Positions 13,301 to 26,277 are shown, numbered from the stretch's first letter. The stretch: DNA of 64,000 bases from Campylorhamphus procurvoides (GCA_013396655.1 WBMV01003100.1:22409-86408); one strand, 5' to 3'. A program made the numbers and translations. Notes: generated by a model from the letters alone, not told the origin.

Positions 13301-16300
13301 TGAGGAGTTCCAGAAACTTTACTGACTATAAGAAATTGGGTTTACTGACTGATAAGGGTTTACTGACTATAAGAAGTTCAGGAAGACTGAAAACTACTTG
13401 AACTTAGGAAAAAGATATGAACTAGTTATGAACACCAATGTGATCCTTCCTATGGAATTCTAAGGAAGCTTGTGGAGCACAAGTGCACTTGATGCACATT
13501 CAGCTCCACATGACTAGAATGTCCTAACTGGATTTGCAGTGAACACATCTGAAGTTTCCATAAAATGGAAACACTAAGAAAAATCTTTCCCTTTGGCATT
13601 TCCCAGCAGTGACTTCTCCCCAGGAGACCCTTCAGTGTGATGAGGGAACCTTTCCACTCCCCTGAGCTAAACTAAATGGCAGCCCAACCTTGCCAGACTA
13701 GGTCTGTAGGCTCCACCTTGGCTCTTCTGGGACATGGTTCTTCCAGGAGAAACACTTAAATCAATGCACAGCACAAGGAAGATGAGCTGTTAACAAGCAT
13801 TAGGGTCTGGTGGAAATTCATTCTGTAACAAAGAAGTATTTGACCTGTGGCCAAAGCCACAGACAGAAACCCCTGGAAGACATCTTGCCTGGAAAGGACA
13901 GGAAGGCATTTCCAACTGGGAGGGTGGTGGGAAGAGGAAGGGAAAAGCCTACAAAGAAATGGAAGTTTTTACAGGCATGGGAGACCAACTATAAAGAAGA
14001 ATCTTTTTTTCTGCTCATATGTTTACAATGAGCAATCACAAGGCCGGGATAACAGAAGTGGTACCAGCACTGATATCCCCTTTGAAATCTCTAGTCATTA
14101 TCTCTGTATCAACAGGAAAAACTGACTAATGACACCAGGAAGGATGAGAAATGGACAAAATATTTTCATTAAAAATAAAAATGAAGAAGCCTGGCTCTAG
14201 CCACTCAGGGAAAAACAAACCAAAACAAACCCATCTCCATTTTGAGGTTTTATTAGAATCTTTAGTCTGAGAATGATGAAAAAGCCTTATTTAGGCAGCA
14301 GAAATCATGAGCCTCAGTCTCCACACCAGAGATAATGCAAGTATCCTTATCCATGTCTCCACAGCAGCAATTGAGAAGCAAAGCCTTATTTTCATAATTA
14401 AAAGGACTAAAAATGCTTATGGCAATATTTCAGTAACAACTCTGATCAAAAATGCCAATTACACCTGTTTGGGACAGGAAGATTGTTCCTTTAATTATGA
14501 AGAAGCATAAGAAGAAGCATAAAAAAAGCATGAAATTGATCCCAAAAAGGCAAAGCTTCATCTTTTACCTAATATTTTCCCAGGAGATAATCACGGACGC
14601 TTGGGAGACAGAAAATCTCACTATACCACAGATTACCCGTATCCCAATATGTACAGTGCGAAAAAAGAGATCAGTAAATACATTTCAGTGGCATAAAATG
14701 TGTTCCCCTTTTCCTACAGCAAGAACACCACTCTGAAGAATTCCACTGGAGACTAGGAATTGGAAATCTGAGACCAATGTAAAAAAGTATGGAAATATAT
14801 ATATATTTGCCTCTGTGGGAAATGAAGAGCAGCTTGAGACATCATCAACAAGCTGAAGCAGCTCATTCCAAGATTTGCTGCAGGAAGAACGAGGGATGAG
14901 GAGCAGAGAAGGGAGTTTCTGTGACAGTTCACTGGGACTCAGAAGGCTTGAGCATTCCTGGTATTGCAGATAAAAGATGAAAAAGCAGCACTTGTTTAAA
15001 GAATATGGTCAAAAGTACTCCTGATCATCCCCAAAACACAAGAAGCAGGTATTAGCAACCAGTCTTTTAAGAACGGACTTAAATTAGCAGTGAATTTTAT
15101 GCATTTGAAGGTTCAGTGTGTCTTGATTAACACCAAAAAAATTGTTCAGCCTTTCAGAACCAACTGGAGAGACTCAAACATCCCTCCTTGCAACTGGAGC
15201 ACACAAACACTCTGGGGAAGCATCAAGAAAGCTTCAGGCACATTTACTTCATGTAAGAGATCTCCAGGCAGAGCTTACAATGACATTTCTCAGCGTGACA
15301 CTCTCATGCAATTCAAGAGTCTGGAAGATGATCCATATTTAATGTGTTGATGGTGCTGCACCAGGCAAACCCCTCCTTTTCCTGTCCCTTGAACAAAGAC
15401 ACTAGTAATTCAAGTGGTGAGCACAGAGAATGGTTTCTGGAGGTAAGAGCAGATCCTTTCCCTCCCTCCTGCTTTCCAGAAGAACCACAGCACTAAAAGC
15501 TTGAGACAGCAGCTCAAAATCCCAGAGTTCTACAAAATTACACTTTCCTGTTTGATATTCAGAGAGTGGGTAACACCTCTTTTGTCTGGATTAATGAATA
15601 GGTAATACATATCTATTAACAAATTAATGAAAATCCAATCAGTAACATTCCATTTTCATACTCTTACAATTGTTCCGTAAATCACAAAACAAATTTCCAA
15701 ATGGAAGAACCAGAAGTCTGTCACTGTAAGGTCATCACTGTTAAAACCAGCCCATCCTGCTCCTCCAAAAAAACCCCAGGAGTTAACTGCAGCAGTATTT
15801 CTCACCTATAAAGTGATTTATATAGCACAAAACCCCACAGCAAGGTGACAGAAAAGCCTCGAGTAAGCTGGATTTCAGCCAGATATTGCCTTACTCTGTG
15901 TTTTGGGAAGCAGAGAACAAACCATGCTAACTACTACAGCAATAGTAAAAAAGCTTTCACCCCTTTGGATCATTCCCTGTTACAGAATCCTCTCATTTAT
16001 CCAGAGTAATCATATCTGGAAGTGATTTCTACACACAGTGTGGCCTGCAGTTCTAATTAGACTTTTCTTCTAAAAATTACTAAATTAGATTACCTACAAC
16101 GCTGTGGAGAGAGAACTATCATTTCCCTCTCATTTCCCAAAGAAAGGAGGTTTTAGAGCAAATAAGAGCTGACATAAAAATTTTAGAGAAGACTTACACA
16201 AGACAAGAGAAATATTTCAGATACAGAACACCAGGTTGCCAAAGTCCTTCCTCCTCACTGTGCTCTTATAAAGGGTCAGTGCCTCAAAAATCTGCCTACA

Positions 16301-18720
16301 GTCTGCAATTAAGCTCTTGATGTTTGCAAATGAAATGTCATTATTTTAGAATATGAATGCGAACTATATATTTGTTCCCCTGTATAAGCACTAGGCATGC
16401 ACAGAGTCCAGGCTGATTTTCCTGTTAAGAAATCAGAGCCCAGCCCAGCCAGACCTTTTGTTACTATTCAGAGTGAAAGGGCTTGAAAATGTGGTGGCAA
16501 CTTTTCAAAGACACTGAAGAAATCCTAAAACAATTGAAGAAAATAGGGAAACACCCTTTTATCTACAAACATGGCCCAGCTGCAGCAAGAACACAGCCCA
16601 AAGCCTGCCATGTTCCAAGCAGCCCTCGCTCAGCGGGCAGTGCCATCAGCAATGAAAACAGAACCAGTCTTTGCTCTGTTTGGGGTTTTGCCAGGTTTGC
16701 TGGGGTTCCAATCCCAATTTGTAACCACTTGGAGAAGTGTAGTTGCTTGCTCTTTGCTTCTGATCTGGATTTTAATGCACCCAAGAACTTCACTGGCTCC
16801 CAAGTCCCTCTCCTGCACTCCTGGAGCCCCTTTAGGCACTGGAAGGAGCTCTGAGGTCACCCTGGAGCCTTCTCTTCTCCAGGCTGAGCATCCCCAGCTC
16901 TCAATTTGCCATCAGCTCAGTCTCTGTGAACCAACATGGTCTCTGACATTGAAAAGCGTTTTTAGTAGAACAAGCAGGTCGCCTTTCAGTGTTAACAAAA
17001 CACCCCAACACTCATTTCTACAGTTTTTTGTTCCAGAAACTTGTGCTGCAGTTTAACCCAAACACACCTAATTCATTCTTATTTTTTTTAAGGGGCTGGA
17101 CTGGCTGTTAGCAGACACTAAATACCTGGAGGTAACAGACATTTAGTTCCATTCAAGTTTTTAAGTTTTTTCTGTTAGATATATAATTAATTAGCAGTTC
17201 AGGTCTGTCTGTGGATTTAGAGTGTAACAGTGTTTGTGTGGGTTTTTTTATTCACTTGTTTTTAAGACAAATTTTTCTACAAGATTTGGTTGCTGCTGTC
17301 TGTGAACCAAACCCATCATTAAGCACCTTGATTTTAGGAATACATGCCCAAATTTTTTTTTTAATAAGTGATATAAAAACATTGAATCCTTTCAATATAA
17401 TAAAACCATGACATTCTTTCAATGACCAAGTTCCACTGTGCACAGTTAAATCCACAGGTTCTCTCAGGAAAGGTCTGGCAAAACATGAATGGTGAGCAGT
17501 GCTGTAAAGTTTCTTTGACAAGTCTATAACCACTTCAGGTTCTGATCAGGATTCCTGGACCATGCAAATCGGGGAAACATTCTCACACAAACATTTAATG
17601 CATATGAACTCAGAGAGAGAGAGAAAAAGGAGTAATGCAGCTATCTGAATCCTCACCAGAAAAAGAGTCATTTTTTCCTCAAGCAACAATTTAAGGCCAA
17701 TTAGGAAAAAGGAACATGACCTTGTAAGAAATGGGGGGATGCAATTATGAAAAAAAAACAACCTCCTTATCCAAAAGATTGCCCATCTGTTGTGGGCAAA
17801 ATGGTATTTTTCCTCACTGCACAGATATTTACTAATACATACAGATACTCGTAAGAACTCCAGATGCAAACCAGCACTGAGGCTAACATCCCAAACCAGA
17901 TCTCTGACCTTAAATTCTCACTTTTTATGTTTAATAAAGATCAATGAGAGTCTTTAAAACATGGTTGGGAATAGATAAAGATGAAGATTAAAAGGTCATG
18001 CCTCATTTTTATACATTGTCAATTAGAAAAATAACTAAGTTGACCAGTTTACAGCAGTTCCAGCTGACATATCCTATATCCTCATGTATTTGAGGATTTT
18101 GTAACACATCACACTAGATCTGTCTGTGAAAGGAGTTTAAATACCACACTTCCTCAGGCCTCAAAGGAAAACGTGACCTTTCTTCCTCCTTTGTTTTTGG
18201 TAAAAGCTTCATGGCCCAAAGTGTCATCTCCCATTCCATTTTGATGCGAATTAGAACCCACTGTTCTACAGTCAGTCAGCACTCTGCCTTAGCTCCAAAC
18301 AGGAATTTATTCCCTGGGAAGACAGAGTGCATTCTAGGAGTTAACAGCCTGTGTGGCATAACACAGCAGCACAGCAGAGAATTTCTTTCTTATGAAGATG
18401 CATATAAAAAATGCACATAAAATACCTGATCATTTTGATCACCCAATTTAACTTTATCACCTGAATTCTCCTAGAATGAACTCTCTTCCTTCTCCACAAG
18501 CTCTTTTTTACACTCAAAACTTTGCCAGCACTGTTCATGTTGGCCAGAATGTTACACACCTTAAGAAAACATCAGAATAAAGGAGAGTCCTTACCAGCAG
18601 CAACTACAGCTGGAGGCGGCGAGCCTGCCTCACCACCGCTTGTTTGGCTCATGGATGCTATGGATGTTTCTCTAGAAGGTGGTAACTGCAGCTCCTTTGG
18701 GAGAAGGTCATAGACAGATT
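1152..18720 (-). CDS. NFAT5: NFAT5 (TonEBP), 5' part of the coding region, exons 2-5
   Basis: NFAT5 is the Rel-family factor that activates osmoprotective and inflammatory genes under hypertonic stress. Four coding exons are visible on the minus strand: 18595-18720, 7482-8040, 2288-2480 and 1152-1342. Phases agree at every junction (1, 2, 0). The translation follows vertebrate NFAT5 closely: an N-terminal segment with [14 protein letters not shown], a Ser-rich segment, a bipartite basic nuclear localisation signal ([17 protein letters not shown]), then the start of the Rel-homology domain with the DNA-contact motif [19 protein letters not shown]. Exon 1 (initiator Met and nuclear export signal in the mammalian protein) is not seen and probably lies in the N gap near 35 kb. 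The rest of the Rel domain and the Gln-rich activation region lie beyond the left edge. Mammals also use a start inside exon 3, and the corresponding ATG is present here. Confidence 0.95.
1343..2287 (-). other. NFAT5: NFAT5 intron 4
   Basis: A 945-bp intron between exons 4 and 5 with canonical GT and AG ends. I recognise no repeat or RNA gene in it. Confidence 0.85.
2288..2480 (-). CDS. NFAT5: NFAT5 exon 4 (start of the Rel-homology DNA-binding domain)
   Basis: 193 bp, starting with one base that completes a Gly codon and ending in phase 0 at AAG|GTAGGC. The acceptor is TTTGACTTCCCAG. It encodes [20 protein letters not shown] and then the recognition-loop motif [19 protein letters not shown], in which Arg, Tyr and Glu contact the DNA core in NFAT proteins. 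The first residues (ASE in place of human TLE) are the least conserved. Confidence 0.93.
3735..4010 (-). repeat. CR1 LINE fragment (antisense)
   Basis: Begins with a decayed TCATGGAAT...GGTTGGAAGGGACC block, then the CCATGGGTATGGACACCTTCC and GGGATGGGGCAGCCAC motifs of the CR1 3' region. It extends into the TTTAGTTTAGAAACCGTTACC part. On the plus strand this is the reverse complement of the element. Confidence 0.88.
7141..7325 (-). repeat. CR1 LINE fragment (antisense)
   Basis: Starts CAGAATCATGGAATGGTTTG and carries the GGGCAGGGACACCTTCCACT and CCAGGGATGGGGCAGCCAC blocks of the CR1 3' end. It is truncated after about 185 bp and lies 115 bp from the exon 3 donor region of NFAT5. Confidence 0.9.
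7443..7481 (-). promoter_or_regulatory. NFAT5: Weak 5' splice site of NFAT5 exon 3 plus U-rich tract
   Basis: On the minus strand the intron opens GTTGGTATCTGC and is followed at once by long T runs (plus-strand A runs at 7461-7469 and 7443-7450). Weak donors followed by U-rich sequence are the class known to depend on TIA1/TIAL1 for U1 recruitment. Regulation here is inference. Confidence 0.5.
7482..8040 (-). CDS. NFAT5: NFAT5 exon 3 (Ser-rich segment, alternative start, NLS)
   Basis: 559 bp. The acceptor is ACACCGCAG; the exon completes an Asp codon and ends with two bases of a Gly codon. It holds the Ser-rich [17 protein letters not shown] segment, the conserved [16 protein letters not shown] block, and the basic NLS. 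An ATG at 8011-8009 matches the start of the shorter human isoform. The donor required by the reading frame is G|GTTGGT, which is a poor match to consensus and is followed by a U-rich tract; this is reported as a finding. Confidence 0.93.
9467..9486. repeat. (TA)n microsatellite
   Basis: An uninterrupted TA dinucleotide run of about eight units in NFAT5 intron 2. Confidence 0.85.
12360..12412. repeat. A-rich low-complexity / (GAAA)n
   Basis: An A-rich stretch with AAAC units giving way to GAAA units. No target-site duplication is evident, so it cannot be assigned to a retroposon. Confidence 0.7.
13318..13379. repeat. Three-copy direct repeat
   Basis: The block TTTACTGACTATAAGAA recurs three times (starts at 13318, 13341 and 13359). 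The middle copy is altered to TTTACTGACTGATAAGGG. Copy spacing is 23 and 18 bp. Confidence 0.8.
16797..16925 (-). repeat. CR1 LINE fragment (antisense, internal part)
   Basis: Carries the antisense of the CR1 segment upstream of its 3' end: CCTGGAGCCCCTTTAGGCAC, then GGAGCCTTCTCTTCTCCAGG. It ends in CATCCCCAGCTCTC. Confidence 0.8.
18595..18720 (-). CDS. NFAT5: NFAT5 exon 2
   Basis: 126 bp, entering in phase 1 and leaving in phase 1. The acceptor is TTGTTCCACAG and the donor is G|GTAAGG. It encodes [20 protein letters not shown] followed by [17 protein letters not shown], essentially the mammalian sequence. The first codon (Glu) is split, so the missing exon 1 must end with a single G. Confidence 0.93.
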
Positions 18721-19137
18721 CTGTGGAACAAAGAGGTTTCATCAAAAACTTGATTGAGTTCAGTACAAGAAAAGAAATAATGTTTTTGCCTAAAAGATAT
18801 GAACTCTAACTCAGCCCTTTCAGAACCTCTTGGAGAAAGTTACATTAAGTGCTTAGAAGTCTAAACAGCATGGAAAAAAGTTATTTCAGAAAACAAACAA
18901 ACATTAAGATACACATTCTCAAGACCGAAACAAAGGACAAACTTGTTCAAAAAAAGACATAATTCATGAACTTCCACAGAAACTGCTCACATCCAGAACA
19001 AAGAGGCTGAGGGCATGTACAGCACATCATGTGACAATCAGAGACAAACCTGTCTCACAATTCCAACTGTGCAACTGACTTCCAAAAAAAAGAAGCCTAA
19101 TTTAGCACTATCATCCCCAGAACATCCTATAAAAACT

Positions 19138-19400
19138 CAGAATCATGGAATACTTTGGGTGGGAAGGGATCTCAAAGCCCATCCAGTGCCACCCCCTGCC
19201 ACGGGCAGGGACACCTCCCACCAGCCCAGGGTGCTCCAAGCCCCGTCCAACCTGGCCTTGGACATTCCAGGGATCCAGGGGCAGCCACAGCTGCTCTGGG
19301 CACCCTGTGCCAGGGCCTGCCCATCCTCACAGGAAAGAATTCCTTCCCAATATCCCATCTAAACCTGCCCTATTTCTCCTTTGTAAGAAATTCTCATATA
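19138..19400 (-). repeat. CR1 LINE fragment (antisense)
   Basis: Starts CAGAATCATGGAATACTTTG, contains CCACGGGCAGGGACACCTCC and the GGCAGCCACAGCTGCTCTGG block, and ends near the CTTCCCAATATCCCATCTAA motif. Confidence 0.92.
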
Positions 19401-20454
19401 TATATTATTTATGTGCCTGAGACAGATATGGAAAAGTCAACGTGCATATTTGAAGGTTTCCCCCCGCCTTATGAAACAATAATTATACTTAATTGATCCT
19501 AAAGTAAAATATATTTGTGCAGCAATTCTGTAAAAATTAGAAAAACCACAGAGTTAATTTAAAAGCTTTAAATGCATTAGGAGGGAAAAAATGAGACACA
19601 TAAGACAAAAGGCCAGGTAGACACACACCCGGCAACATCTGTTAACACTTCGGCTCCTGTTGTACTGTGAGGAACAGCTGCATTAGCATTTCCTCAGAGA
19701 TGAGTGTTGCAGTTTGTACAGTGCCATGTAAATGAGCCCCACAGAAACCTTTATAATTTGTACATAAACTGAATATATACATATACTTCCATACCTTTCT
19801 CCTCAAGAAATCCTCTTTGAGGAGCAAGTTGCTCATCACCATAATTCTGTCATGACTCATAAAATACTCTGTGTTGATTACAAAAGCTCCTTTCCAAATC
19901 CAAAATTATTAGGTAATTGTGAGCTTTTCTCTTTGGGCTGGTTCTTGGGGATTTTTTTTGTTTAAGAAATTTATTTTTAACTCTCCAAGTGATGAAGGTT
20001 CTGTCGAGCTTTTGGCTTTAAAGGGATGCTCAGATCCAAAACACCTACAGCATATTTTTTTCTCAGGGAACACATGATTTTTGCAGTAATCCACAATTCT
20101 AATCTTTGTGAATAATTCCAACAATATGATAAAGAGGGAGGGAACAAAAAGCCAGCATTAGAACTGAAGCACATTCCTAAAGATCACAAGACCATTAAGA
20201 GAGTATCTTTAATTTCATGCTTCATTGATAAACATCAACTTACTTTAAATATGGTCAAAACTTCAACACCCAGCTTTTATCCTGATACCCCTGGTGGGCA
20301 CACCTAAAGCTGGAGGTGAGCCCTACACCTGGACAAGAGGCTGGAATTAACCTTGGGAGCTGTATATACGAGAGGATGGAGCAAGTTCTTAGCAAGGAAC
20401 TTTAGGAGGCTTCCTGGGTAACACACGAGGAGGAAAAGGGATCAAAACCATGGG

Positions 20455-20705
20455 ATTTACACAGCTTGGAGCTGCTGGAGTGAGTCCAGAGGAGGCCAAG
20501 AAGATGCTCTGAGGGCTGGAGCCCCTCTGCCCGGGAGACAGGCCGGGAGAGCTGGGGGTGCTCACCTGGAGAGGAGAAGGCTCCAGGGAGACCTGAGAGC
20601 CCCTTCCAGTGCCTAAAGGGGCTCCAGGGGAGCTGGAGAGGGACTGGGGACAAGGCATGGTGAGACAGGACAAGGGGGAATGGCTTCCCACTGCCAGAGG
20701 GAACT
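20455..20705 (+). repeat. CR1 LINE fragment (sense, internal part)
   Basis: Sense CR1 sequence including GAGAAGGCTCCAGGGAGACC, CCCCTTCCAGTGCCTAAAGG and GACAGGACAAGGGGGAATGG. It stops before the 3' hairpin and octamer region. Confidence 0.88.
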
Positions 20706-22014
20706 TACGCAGCTTCAGAGCCTAAAACACATCTTCAGAGAACTGGATTTCAACACTTCCCTGAGGAATCTCAAGTGCCTGGGTACTTCTAAGGACTCTT
20801 GCTGCCACAAACCTGCTCTACACACACCAGACTTCAAATGAAACTTTGTGTTTTCACCTAATCACAGGCCAATGTTTATACATGCTGCACTATAAATAGC
20901 ATTAAAGCAAAAACTGACAAATTCCAGAAACATGAGAGTTGTTGCAAGGAAACTAATTCTTCCCCAGAGGATACAGCTCCCTCCACGCCTGACAGTGGAT
21001 TTACCAGCTGAGGCCATTGCTCAGGTCCCCTCCATCACCATGCTGTACACACGTGTGCATACACACCAGCACTATATGACATCTCCTGCTATAACTTTAC
21101 GTTGATTCATGCGGAAAACACCCACTAAAGGGAAAGGCTGCTATGGAAATGCAGCATTACATTGAAAGGCAAAAATAGTATCTCAGCATCATTACGTATT
21201 TCTACATAATTAGGAAGAAAAAAAATGCAGACAGAATTCCTGCTTTCAGCAGTCAGTGCTGAATCAACGAGGGAAGTTTCAGCTGTCTGACAGCACTAAA
21301 TGTCTTGTAATTTATTGCTGATTTAAATTCCCTTGATGAATAGATTAGTTGAGCTCAAGTTTCTGGAGGGATTTTTTTCTAGAAGTAGCTCCATTTATAC
21401 TCAATGTCTTCCCCAAACACATTTTCTTTCTCCGTACAGGAATCGAGGAACATGTGTTTCAGGATTAGTGTTATTATGAAATATAAACAAGATAACACAC
21501 AAACAAGATAACGAAACACTAATGATCAGCCCTGAGTCCCACACACTCATTTCCCCCACACAAACCCCGACCTGCATGCAGGTAATCAGTTATTAGACAC
21601 CCTATCTACAGTAAACTTCTAAATCTCCTATCTCCCCCCAAATTATCTCACGTAGACAAGCCCAGCTTTGCAAATTCTGCTCCTGAACTCAAGGACATGT
21701 GGGGACAGCAGATTTACAAGAAGTATTTTAAGTGTCAAATTTCTTCAACTGCCCTTTATCCGATTATCCTGCCCCTATAATCTCTCATCTCAGATCAGCT
21801 GCTTGGAACTTTGATCTTCCTGCCAGTTACACTGACAGTCCAGAAAATTCTATTTCACATAGTTATATGGACCAGAACTGCATCAAACTTTGGATCAGGA
21901 TCTAACACCACAGCACCTGACATATGAGGAAGATGAGATTTTGTTCCTTGAATCCGCACAAAACATTCAGAATTTATATAGTATTAAAAAATAATCTAGA
22001 CATTTTAGGCAGAA

Positions 22015-22200
22015 GTTGCTCCCTGTGAGGGTGGGCAGGCCCTGGCACAGGGTGCCCAGAGAACCTGTGGCTGCCCCATCCCTGGAAGTGTCCAAGGCCA
22101 GGTTGGATGGGGCTTGGAGCAACCCAGGCTAGTGGAGGGTGGAACATGAGCTATAAATGCCTTCCAACACAAACCATTCCCTGATTCTCTGAAATCTGTT
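22015..22200 (+). repeat. CR1 LINE fragment (sense, 3' end)
   Basis: Contains CTGTGAGGGTGGGCAGGCCC, CTGCCCCATCCCTGGAAGTG and GGTTGGATGGGGCTTGGAGC. It ends AACCATTCCCTGATTCTCTG, a decayed CR1 tail. Confidence 0.92.
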
Positions 22201-24775
22201 CATTTTAAGTTAAAACAACTGCACAAAAGATGTATGTGGCAGGGCTGGACACATGCCCATCAGTGCGCACGAAGTAATGTCCTTGGATTAACATGGATCT
22301 GGCTCAGTTCCAGCAACTGGTGACAGAAGCTGTCTTTGAGAGGAGAGGCCTCAGAAATATTTAGGGGAAAAGTAATGCTGAGAAGGTAGAAGAAACAGCA
22401 GGTGAAGCTGATGTGATACTGCAGCAGGAGTGCAAAAGGCCAGTGCTTCATGATGGCAAAGTTGTACAAGCTCCCTCTCTTTCTTTACTCACTTCCCCTC
22501 AGTCCACACACGGAGTTGCCCTTTTGGAGCAGTGTCCACACAGCCTCACCAGGCTGAGTTACAGACACTGGGGCCTACAGCAAAACCCAAGTGCTTCAGC
22601 CTTCCCCCATCCCAACCACCAGCAAAATTCCTGCCCCATCCCCATCCTCTCAGCAGCACAGGACCCTGCAGAAACACACACCACATCCTGTGACCTGCAG
22701 CACCACATTCCTCCTCACTAATTAGGATGCTGTGATTCCATTTAAACTTTATTTTAGGAAATGAGCAGTTAAGCTCACAGGTGCAAAGGGAACACGACAC
22801 AACTGCTTCCTTTTGGGATACTGAGACAACTGTAAGATTGTATGAGGAGTCTGTAGCTCAGACATGTCCCAGAGAAAGCCCTGCTTCTCCCAGAGACTAG
22901 GGATTCCCACCACAGAGAGTGCTCTCCCTCCTAACAGGAAACCTGCACTACAGCAGACCGTGCACATAAGGATCCACTACTCCCTCACACACAGCACCTG
23001 TGAGATGCTTCGGAGCCACCCATCTGTCACAGCTCCTCACGGACTCTCTGCTTGCATCTACACAGAAATTTCAGCTGGACAGGTTAAAAACTGATTTCTA
23101 GTAATTTAGTGCCCCACTAACTCGTGCTGTGGTAGGAGTAGAACTGGTTCAGGACACTACAGAACTTGTCTGTCCTCAAACTTATGTGACACAAATCAAT
23201 TTGAGATCCTTCTGGTTGGTTGACCAAATTGCTGTCACTTGTAACTCAGCACGTGGCGTGGCTGGGGACACAGAAGACATAGAGAACAGCAGGGAATACC
23301 TATTTCCAATATTTAAAAGCAACAGCAGGCTCATCCACAAGGGATGCTGACATCCTTGCTTTGCCAGTACCTTCAAATGCCTCAAACATTATGGAATTTT
23401 CTTTAGATTCACGAAAGATTTCCCTGTGCCTTGCTATTCTGTAACTGAAGCAAAGCCCTGTAATGCATGGAAGCCAAGTCACAAAGCTGACAGAGAAGTC
23501 TGCCCTGACCAGCAGGCAAACGAGGCCATAATTAACACTGCTGGCTGCAGCTCCAACCCCATTCCAATGCCACTTCTCCAGGTTGTTCCCAGGCCCAGCC
23601 TTGAGGGGGTCACTGCAATCAGCCCTGGCTCTGCCCCAGCTCACCTGTGTCTGTTCCACCATAGTCATCTGCTCCTGGGACTTCACCCCTCTAATGCCAG
23701 GGGCTCCTCCAGCAGCATCCCTTTGATCTCCACCCCTGGAATAACACCTAAGGACAGGTTTCCTGCTTCAATGAAATCATGTGGAGAGCACAACTGATAC
23801 ATGAGGGATGATGAGAACCACTCCAATTATCAGCAGTAGAGGCAAAGACAGGGCATCTTTCACTTGCTGCTGGCATTTTTTGCCTTTAAGGGAAGGTACA
23901 TCCTGGAAATCCCTTACCACTTCCATGACCTCATGAACAGCAGCATAGTTAATCCTTGTCTTCTAATAAGCTCCCTGCACTGAATGGCTGCCCACTTGAT
24001 CCCCACTGATACTTGTCTCCTCAACGTAGTTTAATACCCGCACAGATTTGGCTGCTTCTTCCAAAGCCATTTCCTTGCTGCAGCACATGACAGTCACACC
24101 AGAGATTACACAAAACCTTGGTGTGCTCCTCTAATCAGCTGGTGGCATCTGAGCAGAAATCTCTTCTAATGATGTACGCTAAGCTGATCAAAAAAACAAC
24201 GAAGCAAACAGGCCAAGGGAGTTGTTTATGTGGAACTAAGATTAAAAAACAATTAGAAATCATAAAGCAGCAAGTAGCCTCTGCTACACAGGGGGAGGTC
24301 AGGGAAGTGAAGTGGAGCATACGTGCTCAGCAAATTGAAGAAACTATAAAGCAAAAAATAATGGTGTCCAGCCAAGGATGCAAATTCATGTTCAGAGTAC
24401 CACACACATACATAAAGGTTCTATGATGATAATCTAAGACACAGTTTTGTGCTAAACCTGCATTACCAAGGTTCCAAATGCCAGTTGGGGGCCTGTCACT
24501 CCTCACTCCAAAGGCAGTTGAATTTAATCAAACTGTACATGCAACTTAAAAATCTTTCAGAAACTTTTGTGGGTAGGAGATGCTAAAACCAGAATCTACT
24601 CTATGCGTAAAAAATTCAGGCCTCTGCCAGAAGACCTTGTGGGTGGTTTATTTGTTTATCTTGAAGTTCTGTTCTAGTCAGAAATCCACTGTCCATGATA
24701 AACACCACAGTTTAGTGGTTTATTGTAGGCCACAGACTCCACCACAATAGCTTAGTTCACAGAGAGTTTTTAAGG

Positions 24776-24806
24776 AATGGGGGGGGACGAGAGGGGATGG
24801 GGGAGC
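24776..24806. repeat. G-rich low-complexity run
   Basis: A G-rich stretch with a run of eight G and further GGGG blocks on the plus strand. It could fold as a G-quadruplex, but the spacing was not tested. Confidence 0.5.
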
Positions 24807-25085
24807 TCTAAATATTCAACATGTAATCAAAGCCTCACTTTGTTTAAAAATGTTGGTGTCATGTGACCCTGTGGATTTTTCTGTATACAAAAGCTTGGGT
24901 TTGGGAAGACTTTGAAGCAAATTATTTCACCCATCAGGAAGAATCTCTAAGAACCAAATGAGGAGTCCCAGTTCTTCACCCTCCCCAGGCTCCCCCCATA
25001 CACCCAACACAAACAGGTTCTCCTGCAGACCCCAGGAAAAGCATTGACTAAGTTTGGTTACTACAGCACAGAGAGTTCAGAGTAT

Positions 25086-25312
25086 CGTAGAATCATGGAA
25101 TGGTTTGGGTTGAAAGGGACCTTACAACTTATCCCACCCCCTGCTATGGGCAGGGACACCTCCCACCAGCCCAGGGTGCTCCAAGCCCCGTCCAACCTGG
25201 CCTTGGACACTTCCAGGGATGGGGCAGCCACAGCTTCTCTGAGCAACCTGTGCCAGGGCCTCCCAACCCTCACAGGGAAGGCTTGTTTCCCAATATCCTC
25301 ACGGAATTGAGG
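25086..25312 (-). repeat. CR1 LINE fragment (antisense)
   Basis: Starts GTAGAATCATGGAATGGTTT, with the GGGCAGGGACACCTCCCACC and CCAGGGATGGGGCAGCCACA blocks, ending near TCCCAATATCC. Confidence 0.92.
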
Positions 25313-26277
25313 ATACACTTCAGAAAATTCAGGCCACCCTCAAGTCCAACATGCATTAGAGCCACTAGAGAAAATCCACATCTCCCAGAGGTGACTGCTC
25401 TTGCTTCCTCAAGGCTAAGAAGAAGTAACCTCAGAATCCACCAGAACAAATCTTGCAATGAAAATACAACAGCTAGTGCCTTCTAGCCTTCAAGTGAGCA
25501 GACAAACCATTCCTACAGCTCCTTTGGGATAACACACCTGTACCGTTATCAGGTGAAAGGAGTTTGCCCCGAGCCTGTGGAACACTCAGGGACTGCTGCC
25601 CTGAGATGGCACCACCGTAATGGGCTGGCACAGGGAATGCGCAGATAGGAGCCAAAGCAGGATAACAAGGATTCAGTAAGAAGCTCAACAGAGGAAGCTC
25701 TGAGAGTCTGAGAAAGGCAGCTATGAGAGACAGAGAGCCCAGTGCATAAACCAGAACAGAAACAGACTCAGACAGGCACAGCCCAGACGGATCAGTGACC
25801 ACTAAAGCACTTCCTACTCCAGTGCGGCGAGATTGTTGTTGTTGTTGGGGTTTGGGCTTTTTCCTGTTTTTTTGTTTGGTTGGCTTTTCTGAGTACTCCA
25901 TAGGAGATTGAAACTCACTTGCAGAAGTGAGAACCACCCACACCAACTGCAGGCCACAGCAGCTCTGCTTAAGGGACAGCAGAGATTTTATATTATAAGG
26001 TTACAAACAAAGATTTGGAAGAAGGAAAAAACACATAATAAAGAGGAACTCGGCTTTTGTTCTATATCTGTCAAAAGAGGATTTAGGGCATATTACAGAC
26101 TATCATAGCTCCTGTATTTTCTAACATCTTTGTAACTTCACTAGACCTACCATCATGTGTTTGGCAGCAGAGAAAAGGAGGCAAACAGCCCTGAAAACAG
26201 GGATTTCACATGGAGCAAAATGGGAAGACCCTGCTTGAGCATACATGGAATAGATAAAATACAGTGACTGTTCAAAG

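Larger units (their letters stand above)
8041..18594 (-). other. NFAT5: NFAT5 intron 2
   Basis: A 10.5-kb AT-rich intron. It has a TA dinucleotide run near 9469-9484, an A-rich/GAAA low-complexity stretch at about 12360-12412, a three-copy direct repeat at 13318-13379 and an antisense CR1 piece at about 16797-16925. I recognise no other exon or RNA gene. Confidence 0.8.
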
